Source: Schoenoplectus triqueter
Taxonomy: Eukaryota; Streptophyta; Magnoliopsida; Poales; Cyperaceae
DNA: 41,312 bases
Assembly (NCBI GenBank): GCA_964058805.1
Contig: CAXKVV010001417.1
Location: 1-41,312, forward strand
Direction: 5' to 3'
Positions within the stretch are counted from its first letter, which is position 1. Each line of letters opens with the position of its first letter. Position numbers and translations under genes: made by a program. Positions 34,501 through 41,312 of the stretch are shown here, piece after piece. Below the pieces are notes generated by a model. That model was not told the origin of the DNA, did not search any database, and saw nothing but the letters and a program-made list of their open reading frames with translations.

Positions 34501-34777
34501 CTAGTTATGGGTTCACTGGGTTGTGGCCACTCAGGTTCTGGACGATTATAGCTTACTTGTAAAATAATGCATAATTTGTTTTAAAAGTGTGCTTTTCTTT
34601 TTATTTCAGGTTTTGAAGGAGGATTCAGTATTAATTGTAACAACCAAGAGATCAAATCTAGACAAGTGTCCTCTCCCAGTTGGTATGCGCCTTTTTGTCT
34701 CAGCATCACACTCTGAATCTGACCTTTTGAAGGCAGCTGCTTCCCTGAAAATAGTTGCTGCATCAGTTCTTTCTTAG
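25570..34777 (+). CDS. LCB1: LCB1-like subunit of serine palmitoyltransferase
   Basis: Twelve GT-AG exons: 25570-25672, 25874-25968, 26880-26971, 27228-27321, 27428-27500, 27581-27713, 28213-28387, 28714-28854, 29136-29231, 29322-29463, 33912-34039 and 34610-34777. They total 1440 nt (479 residues; plant LCB1 is about 482). With LCB2 this ER protein condenses serine and palmitoyl-CoA, the first step of sphingolipid synthesis. An N-terminal membrane segment (about 37-51, [15 protein letters not shown]) precedes [13 protein letters not shown]. The alpha-oxoamine synthase fold shows [20 protein letters not shown] (Cys143), [11 protein letters not shown] (280-290), a [10 protein letters not shown] segment (310-319) without a PLP lysine, as normal for LCB1, and [19 protein letters not shown]. 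Some positions differ from family forms I recall: Gln202 in DEGVQW (usually His), His283 in DESHSFG (usually Asn), Asn315 in MGNAL (usually His). It may be a diverging paralogue. Intron 10 (4448 bp) holds the paired retroelements. Confidence 0.92.
29537..29874 (+). repeat. 5' LTR of copy A
   Basis: About 338 bp, ending TTATTCCAACA before ATT and the primer-binding site. Contains TATATAAACC as a likely TATA element near 29766. Three bases are missing at its start relative to the other three LTRs. Confidence 0.85.
29915..31285 (+). pseudogene. Gag-plus-extension reading frame of copy A, broken by stops
   Basis: Begins ATGGCAGAAGCAGG at 29915 ([18 protein letters not shown]). Stops interrupt one continuous frame at 29984 (TGA where a Trp is usual), 30692 (TAA for CAA) and 31037 (TAA for AAA in copy B). 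The gag portion shows DUF4219/UBN2-type features: [30 protein letters not shown], and the ending [14 protein letters not shown]. The CCHC zinc knuckle is missing at the place where it should lie. After gag the frame continues without pol similarity through an acidic part into a strongly basic tail ([14 protein letters not shown]). Confidence 0.8.
31323..31663 (+). repeat. 3' LTR of copy A
   Basis: 341 bp, TGTTGAGAATTG...TATTCCAACA, preceded by a purine tract. Differs from its 5' partner at only a handful of positions by eye, so insertion is relatively recent. Confidence 0.88.
31667..32009 (-). repeat. 3' LTR of copy B
   Basis: 343 bp. On the plus strand it reads TGTTGGAATAATAG...ATTCTCAACA. 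Abuts the 3' LTR of copy A with three bases between. Confidence 0.87.
32031..33425 (-). pseudogene. Gag-plus-extension reading frame of copy B, one stop
   Basis: Starts at the ATG at 33425 ([18 protein letters not shown]). A single TGA at 33314-33312 falls where a Trp precedes [11 protein letters not shown]. From there 425 codons stay open to 32031. Order: UBN2-like gag (to about 32690), no zinc knuckle, then about 170 codons without pol similarity. This part has [18 protein letters not shown], an acidic middle, a Ser/Lys-rich [18 protein letters not shown] stretch and the tail [18 protein letters not shown]. The stop differs from those in copy A, so the two copies were inactivated separately. 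Confidence 0.82.
33466..33815 (-). repeat. 5' LTR of copy B
   Basis: 350 bp; a few substitutions and small indels relative to the partner LTR (for example an extra AATAAACT near 33490). Its start abuts GATAC at 33816. Confidence 0.87.
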
Positions 34778-34901
34778 TTTCTCTTTTAGATAAATCTAAA
34801 AGAGGCATCTTAGTAGTTGGTTAGTACTTTGTATAACTTATGCATTTGCCAATTTTCAAATTTTATTAATATATTGTAGCCAAAATTTGTATTTTTTTTA
34901 G

Positions 34902-34950
34902 AATTGTAACAACCAAGAGATCAAATCTGGACAAGTATCCTCTCCCAATT
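34902..34950 (+). pseudogene. Duplicated 49-bp fragment of LCB1 exon 12
   Basis: Matches 34633-34681 (coding [16 protein letters not shown]) at 46 of 49 positions. It lies about 125 bp beyond the LCB1 stop, in the 3' UTR or just past it. It follows a T-rich tract ending in AG, so it could once have been part of a duplicated terminal exon. Confidence 0.85.
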
Positions 34951-35078
34951 TGAATGATGACCTTGAAATCATTTTCCTGTACAAAACTTATAATGATAAT
35001 ACAGTGAGATCAAATGATCTAAAGCACAAATTTAACCCCCAGTTAGTTAACGGTTGCTTTGAGAAAACACGGATAACC

Positions 35079-35308
35079 TATAGAAAGAGAGAGAGATAGT
35101 AATTGTGTTTTATTGATATCACAACACTATTACATCTTGTATATTTATAGCTTAGATATACAACTGCAGTTAGTTACAATTCTGTTACAATCTCTAACTA
35201 ACAATAAATAAAGAATCCCATAAAATCAATGCACTATATAGCCACTTGTGTAGATTCCTCCTGTATATCATCTCGTATAATTGTATATCTTGTATAGCTG
35301 TGTTAATA
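35079..35308 (-). repeat. 3' LTR of Copia copy 2
   Basis: 230 bp, preceded by the polypurine tract. Clear but imperfect match to the 5' LTR, with substitutions and small indels throughout, so the insertion is older than the paired elements in LCB1. Confidence 0.88.
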
Positions 35309-38300
35309 CGCCCCCTCAAACTAACTATTGAAGAATGAACAGTGAGTTTGGATCTCAAATTTTGAAAATGAGCTACATAAAGTGATTTCGTAAGTGCATC
35401 AACGATTTGATCCTGGGAGCAAATAAACTGGATTTTGATCATTTCATCTGTGATTTTTTCACGTACAAAGTGTTAATTCAACTCGATATGTTTCGCACGT
35501 GTATGAAAAATAATATTTGAAGCTAAGAAAGTAGCTTTCAAATTGTCACACCAAAGTACCAGTACCAGAGTATTCAATCCTAGTTCTTGAAATAAACTCT
35601 TAAATCAAATGACTTCAGCTGTTATCGTTGCAAGACCACGGTATTCAGCTCCTGTACTCGATCGTGCTACTATTTTTTGCTTCTTTAACAACCAAGAAGA
35701 AAATAAATGATAGTAAGAGAATAAGAAAGACTTATCATAAGAAAGTGAACGATATTTTGTAAGAGATTGGAATTGTTGTCAATTAAGATGATATCATCCA
35801 CATACACCAAAAGAAATATAATATCATTGCTACGTTGAAACAAGAAAAAAAAAGGTTCAAAAGTGGAAGGAACAAAACCAATTTGAAGTAGTATTTCCTT
35901 CAGCTTGTGGTACCATGCTCTAGGTGATTGGCGTAATCCATATAACGCCTTATTTAGTTTGTAAATATGATGGGGCAAATGAGAATCCACAAACCTTGAT
36001 GGTTGTGACATGAAAATAGCTTTTTGTAAGTCTCCATGTAAGAAGGCCTTATTAATGTTCAGTTAATGAATAGACTACTGCAAAGCTAAGAACAAGTCAA
36101 ATAGTTATTGGTTTTATGATAGGGTTGAAGGTTTCAGTAAAATCGAGGCATTCTTTTTGTGTATACTCTTTTGTAACGAGACGAGCTTTGTAACTATCAA
36201 TTGACCCATCTAATTTTCTTTTTGTTTTATAAACTCATTTACACTCTATTATATTGGATGCCTCTGAAGAAGGAACAAGAGACCAAGTGTTATTTAGAGC
36301 TAGAACATTAAGTTTATTGGCTATTGTATCTCTCCGATGTTGATGTTTGAATGCTTAGATGTATGTTGTAGGATCAAGGTCTAACTTGTCCATAGGATAC
36401 TGATTGTAAGAAGAGCTCTAAAGTTTTATATGAGTGCCTTTGATTTAGATCTTGTCTACATATAGTGAGTTGACTAAGGAGCAGGTGAAGGAGCAATAGA
36501 GAGAGAGAAATTGGCTTAAGAGAGTGTCTTCTTTCATACACTCGAGTAATTGGTAGATAAGTAGGGAGAGTAGTGGAGACGGTAGTCAATGGTAGAATTG
36601 ATTATCGTGGAGGAGTTGCAGGGTGAGAGAGAGAATCAAATAAGGAGGAAGTAGAAGAAGAAGGCTGATAATAGTCATGTTGTAAAATAACTAGAGATGA
36701 AGATGATGAAGTGAGAGGAGTTTTAAAAGGAATAAATCCTCATAAAAAAATAACATGTCTTGATAAGTAAATTTTATTGGTTTTGAGATCTAAGCATTTG
36801 TATTTCTTGTACATGTGTGAAAAACTAAGGAATACATATGCAATTAAATGAGGACCAAGCTCGTTGGATGCATATGGATAACACAAATATCCAAGGGTTT
36901 TAAAGAGTGATTATTCATGATTTTTGTTAGTATTGTGTAGGGAGTAGAAAAAAATAAAGGAGAAGAGAGAATGTGATTGATTATGAATACAACACTTTCA
37001 AATATCTCAGACCAGTATTGGATAGGGATAGGAGCATAAACATAGAGGCTAAAGCAAGCTCCACCACTTATTTGTGCTTTTTTTCAACAAGACCATTTTG
37101 TTGAGAGGTATATGGACAGAAAATGTGAAATTGAATAGCAGGGTGTGCCTTTATAATTGATTTAAATTATATGTCATCATCAGTTTGAATAGTCTTGATA
37201 ACGCAAGAAAATGAATTTTCAATCAAAATTTCGAATTGCACAAAGAGAGAAGCCACATCACTTTTATTAGAATAAAAATATAATCATCTATGCTAAGAGT
37301 ATTATTCTGTAAATAGTATATAATATCGAAAATCGGTATGAAAAACTATAGGAGAAGGTCCCCGCACATCACAATGTACAAGTTCTATAAGGTTATTTGC
37401 TTGTGTAGAAGATAGAGTAAAAGAAATTTTGTGTGATTTTGCTAAACAATAAGACTCATAAATTCTCAATTTATTAATAGTACAAGACAAAAATTTAGAT
37501 GTAACAAGATGTCGGAGAATTGATGAAATTGTATGAAATTTGAAACACTATCAATCTATAAGTAAAAACACATATTTAATAATTGATAAAAAAATTCTAT
37601 TATTTTGAAAAAGATATTCATTAGGTAAAGATCATTTTTTACTCTTATTAAAGCCTCTATAATCTTCACAAATTTACTCTTAGATGTGGTGGAAAGAGTT
37701 CTTAACACATCAAATGATCAAAACTGATGCAACAAAAATATAATAAATTTTTGGTGCAATTATAGACAAAAAAAATTAGGGTTTCTTGTCTGTAGGTATG
37801 TCCTTCTAATAGATGAAAATCGTTCACTAGTAGTTGGCCACGTCCTGTTCAAATTTAAGCCAATTTGGAGCAAGATAACCCCAAACCAAATATGTAGACA
37901 AGACTCCATAGGAGGTGTGGACGGGGAGGGTCCCCAATTTATCTTTTCTCAAAATTTAGAGCTACGAAGCTTTTGTTAGACAATTAATGCCCGACAAGTT
38001 TGGTTATAAATATGATAAATATTTCATGCCGAGGCTGACTTGATTTAGTAAAATATAAATCTTGAGCCTACTACATAAAATAATATATTATATATAATGG
38101 GAGTGTTCGGTATCAAAATCTTGAACTAAATACAATAATATAAAACTAAAACTGAATCTTTGCACTTTTGATGTTTTATGTCAAAAGTATGACACAATTT
38201 GTGATGCCACAGTTGAAGTGTATTCTTCTCGTAGATGAGTGTTTGAGGATTAGGAGAAGACACAGCGTACAAGCCATCATGCTTTGTTCCTTGAAGGAAA

Positions 38301-40079
38301 GTTTGATGACTAATTTGATCCATGACAAGATAAGAATTAGAGTTAAACTCTACATAAGCATCATTATCAGCAAGCAACTAGCTGATACTTAGCAATGTTT
38401 TTAAAATTAACAGTACATATAAAATGTTGTGAAGTGTGAAAGGAGTAGAAGATGTTAGTAAAGTAATAGATCCAATGTGAGAGATTTCTATGTCTTTACC
38501 ATCACCAGCTGGTCAGATCCAATATAAGGAGAGTATGATATGAATGCATTGAGATCAAGTGTGACATCGACTGAAGCTCCAGAATCAAGCTACCATGAGT
38601 TAGGGAGAGGTTAGCATGGCTGAACAAATAGAGCTTGAGGTGGTGCTTGATATTTCGGAGCTTGTTTGAGAGGTTATCGAGGAGAAAGAGGTTTGTAAGT
38701 GTTGTCAAAATATTTGTAACAACGATCTACAGTATGGCCTCTATTCTAGCACAATTGACAACGAGGACGATCAGTTAAAAAAGAAGAATTATTCTGGTAA
38801 GAGAACTTACCACGCCAATTGCATCAAGAAGCAAGAAAGGCAGAGAACTGAGCCATCAGGTCACTATCCGTAGGAGGAGGTTCCAAAAGTGAAAGAGAAA
38901 CCATATTTGCTTGTGGTGTGATGGTGCGAGCTGAATGAACTAAGAGAAGCAGAGAAGTTAGGAGTAAAAGAACCAGCAGCTCTTAAAGCATTGTTCATGA
39001 GTGAGAAACTGCCTTGAATCGAGATTTGAGAGAGACTACAGGTGAATCATAGTCAATACTCAAACTGTGTAAGATGAATAACTAAAGATCAACATCTGAG
39101 ACAAGAGAACCTATAAGGCGAAGACGATCAACTAAAGAGCGTTTCTAATCAAGATAGCTCTGCATAGTTAAGTGACCTTTTTGAAGTGATTGGATCTGTA
39201 TCTTAAGATCCATGATTCTTGCCAGTGATTGAGAAGAATATCGAAAGTTGAGTTCATGCCAGGGAGCAAAAACGGCTGCATAATGCACGACCTAAGGAAC
39301 TATAATTTCAGAGATAATGCTGAGGAGCCATGCCAATAGCAACTGATCTTGATGCATTCAGGCTTAATACTCGGGATTTTGAGCAGAGGATCCATCAGAG
39401 CAGGGACGGTTGTAAGATTTTGATAGGGGGTCAATAATCGGATTGTAATAATTTATCGGGTTCAAAACTCATTTGCTAATCGGGTACTAAATAAAAAATT
39501 AATAATTTAATATAAATTTATACCTAATAAAAAAATTATCCAAATAATATTCTTTTATATATTAAAAATAATAAAAATATAAAACTCAAAATAATAAATA
39601 ATAAATTCGTTGAAGAAAATTTTTCTTTACGAAACTTCATATTTTAGAATTTTTATATAATTTTTTTATTATTCACGGTATGAAATAAAATTTTCTCAAT
39701 GAAAGTAATCAAAAAATTAAGGGAAATTAAATTAACAAAACTTTAATGTAAAACTACTATTTGCAAAATCTAAGAGGATCAGTTGACTCCCTCTGGCCTA
39801 AGCTGCATCCGCCACTACATGAAAGAGTGTCGATAGGAGGAGATCGCGTGCATCCAAGAAGTCAAAAAAGTCATGTCCCTTAGTATAAGGAAGAATTAAG
39901 AACTCCCATGATAGATAGTTGTCATGATTGAATTTGATCGGTAATTGATAAGTGAAAGCAGTAAAATGAATTGAGAAAGTAGAAGAGGAGGAAGAAGTCA
40001 TGAAATGTGGTGACCTAAATGTAGAAAAGGAGGGAGATGCCATGAAAGTCATGGAATGTAGCGTAAAAAAACTATCTGA
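35194..40079 (-). pseudogene. gag-pol relic of Copia copy 2
   Basis: Pieces in Copia order, broken by many stops and frameshifts. Gag N-terminus is at 40060-39826 (FTYQLPIKFNHDNYLSWEF), with the remainder of gag at 39390-38780. A zinc knuckle C-x2-C-x4-H-x4-C lies near 38765-38720, with a stop inside. Protease motif LDSGASVDVT is near 38590-38560. GAG-pre-integrase spans 38377-38160 (LWHHKLCH). Integrase start is at 37490-37300 (LVHCDVRGPSP). Reverse transcriptase is at 36011-35700 (LNKALYGLRQSPRAWYHKL, then LLVYVDDIIL with the YVDD catalytic motif). The RNase H end is at 35442-35250 (QIVDALTKSL). Not functional. Confidence 0.85.
39401..39817. mobile_element. hAT MITE with CAGNGGCGG ends, copy 3 (inside Copia copy 2 gag)
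   Basis: Begins CAGGGACGG and ends GCATCCGCCACTA. Flanked by CATCAGAG (39393-39400) and CATGAAAG (39818-39825), an 8-bp duplication with two changes. Inverted relative to the copy at 23727: GATAGGGGGTCAATAATCGG here corresponds to the reverse strand of its right end. It inserted after the Copia. Confidence 0.8.
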
Positions 40080-40084
40080 TACCA

Positions 40085-40311
40085 TATAGAAAGAGAGATA
40101 GTAATTGTGTTTTATTGATATCACAACACCATTACATCTTGTATATTTATAATCTAACTATACAACAACAATTAGTTACAATACTGTTACAATTTCTAAC
40201 AAACTGTTAATAAAGAATCTTATACAATCAATGCACTATGTAGCGACTTGTGTTGTTTCTTCCTCCTGTATACCATCTCGTATAGCTGTATCTTGTGCAG
40301 CTGTGTTAATA
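40085..40311 (-). repeat. 5' LTR of Copia copy 2
   Basis: 227 bp, followed on the minus strand by TGGTATCAGATAG. Contains TATAAATATACAAG as a likely TATA element. Confidence 0.88.
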
Positions 40312-40316
40312 GAACC

Positions 40317-40951
40317 CAATAAATTGCAGAAAATATTTTTCAGAAGTCCATGTATATGATAGCGTATGGAACTGTGTAAACTTTTTTCTGATGCGTCAGT
40401 TTTAATTACTGATGATTTTCATAATATTTGTTTCCTGCAAGGTGCATTTTAATTTAGACAAATCAGTTTAAATATAGAATTTTGTTTTGATACAACAATA
40501 AAGTATTTAATCTCAAATAAATTTGGACAAGCTAAAAAATGAAACCCAATCCTAAAACGTATTATTTATATTTATTGATTATTCATATTACATTTCACTT
40601 ATCGTAGCTCTAATATAGTACTTTTTTGGCGCAAATTGTACTTCATCAATTTTTAACTCCAATCAGACAGAATGCATTTTATAACATTTCACTGGGACAA
40701 GGCTAGTAGATATGAAGTGAGATAAATGAACGCAACAAAGTCACATATATAAATCAATACAATCTCAAAACTCAAAAGAAACCCGACATTAAACTAGCTA
40801 CTAAGGACCACAAAGTAAGAACAATATAAAAGTAGTAATTTCAATTCTTTCAAAATAGAAAGAACAAAATATAACATCCACAAAAACTAACTGTGACAAG
40901 TGGAATTTGTGGCCTTCATGCAACTGTAACCTTACTTGCCTTGGGCATGCA
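40317..40951. other. Intergenic and 3' UTR of the minus-strand gene
   Basis: AT-rich sequence between the Copia and the last exon at 40952. The part near 40700-40951 is probably 3' UTR. No other feature seen. Confidence 0.4.
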
Positions 40952-41237
40952 TCATATGCTGTGTTGAACTTGGATGAAAGTAATTCCCAAAATTAACAAC
41001 GTATTCATAGCCAGAGAGACATAAAGAAACCAAGATGTAAGCTTCAAGGAATTCTTTTCCACGCTAAGTTCCAACTTGAGGCCATCGACGCTAGATTCAA
41101 AAGTCTTTATCTTCTCATTTTTTCCCTTAATTGTAGATTTTAACCATCCATTTTCAGCTTCCAGAGACTGGAATTTCTTTCCATATATAGCCTCCGTAAC
41201 CGCCTCTGTAACCTGAGCAATACCAGTGATCATGGCT
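40952..41237 (-). CDS. Coiled-coil tail-anchored membrane protein, last exon (partial)
   Basis: The acceptor TGTTACAG ends at 41238. The exon enters in phase with one base completing a codon, then AMITGIAQVTEAVTEAIYGKKFQ. A heptad-rich helical stretch follows (FQSLEAENGWLKSTIKG to LKLELSVEKNSL). A single C-terminal hydrophobic segment of about 20 residues (WFLYVSLAMNTLLILGITFI) and the short polar tail QVQHSI end at the stop at 40952. The layout (coiled coil, one transmembrane helix at the extreme C-terminus) indicates a tail-anchored ER or organelle membrane protein. Upstream exons lie beyond the window edge. I do not recognise the family. The ATG at 41233 could be a start but more likely is internal. 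Confidence 0.65.
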
Positions 41238-41312
41238 CTGTAACATGACAAACATTTACAAGTTATTATTACCTTAACAGAAAAAATAGCTGTTTAGTTG
41301 TTCATTTGCAAG

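Larger units (their letters stand above)
35079..40311 (-). mobile_element. Full-length decayed Copia LTR retrotransposon (copy 2)
   Basis: Minus strand: 5' LTR 40311-40085, primer-binding site TGGTATCAGATA immediately after, degenerate gag-pol, polypurine tract TTTGAGGGGGCG (35320-35309), 3' LTR 35308-35079. Flanks TAACC (35074-35078) and GAACC (40312-40316) look like a 5-bp target duplication with one change. The LTRs begin TATTAACACAGC and end TTTCTATA, so the terminal dinucleotides are TA..TA instead of TG..CA. Gag resembles copy 1 (HQLPIK, LSWxFLILPY). A hAT MITE sits in gag. Confidence 0.88.

Overview
This is nuclear DNA of a flowering plant, almost certainly a woody eudicot. The genes have many short exons with GT-AG introns, the intergenic DNA is AT-rich, and there are Copia retrotransposons, a Helitron and several families of short non-autonomous DNA transposons (MITEs). 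The LCB1-like protein reads most like the rosid/Sapindales (Citrus-type) proteins I remember. That placement is a weak inference.

Gene layout. (1) 245-1810, minus: first four exons of a TMEM33/Pom33-family ER membrane protein gene, running off the left edge. (2) 8768-19134, plus: a complete 11-exon isoprenylcysteine methylesterase (ICME-type) gene encoding 408 residues. Its first intron is about 7.5 kb and packed with nested transposons. (3) about 20009-20338, minus: a small Lys/Pro-rich protein gene of unknown function, with a TATA box. (4) 25570-34777, plus: a complete 12-exon LCB1-like gene (serine palmitoyltransferase subunit 1, 479 residues). Its tenth intron carries two gag-only LTR retrotransposons joined tail to tail. 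(5) 40952-41237, minus: last exon of a coiled-coil, tail-anchored membrane protein gene running off the right edge.

Mobile DNA fills most of the rest. At 2401-2862 lies a Mutator-like MITE (9-bp target duplication) whose core is an array of GC-rich palindromes. At 4064-4533 is a Helitron. At 5272-6406 is a hAT-like element with a second Helitron end inside. Two copies of a foldback MITE sit at 8510 and 23374, the first just upstream of the ICME start codon. ICME intron 1 holds a hAT element with a Mutator MITE nested in it, a Harbinger-like MITE carrying about 750 bp of trinucleotide-rich repeat inside a local tandem duplication, and a truncated Copia element that itself holds a hAT MITE. Two copies of another MITE lie at 21726 and 22427. 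A third hAT MITE family has copies at 23727, 24272 (relic) and 39401. A full-length but decayed Copia with non-TG..CA LTR ends lies at 35079-40311.

The genes share no operon-like logic: each is an independent transcription unit. ICME and LCB1 act on membrane-linked lipid chemistry (prenylcysteine demethylation and sphingolipid synthesis), but I see no evidence that their proximity is functional. The most unusual structure is the LCB1 intron-10 insertion. Two related but distinct retroelements are joined at their U5 ends by three bases, and the pair is flanked by one 5-bp target duplication, as if a cDNA dimer had integrated through two U3 ends. Its transcript could fold into a hairpin with a stem of about 2 kb.
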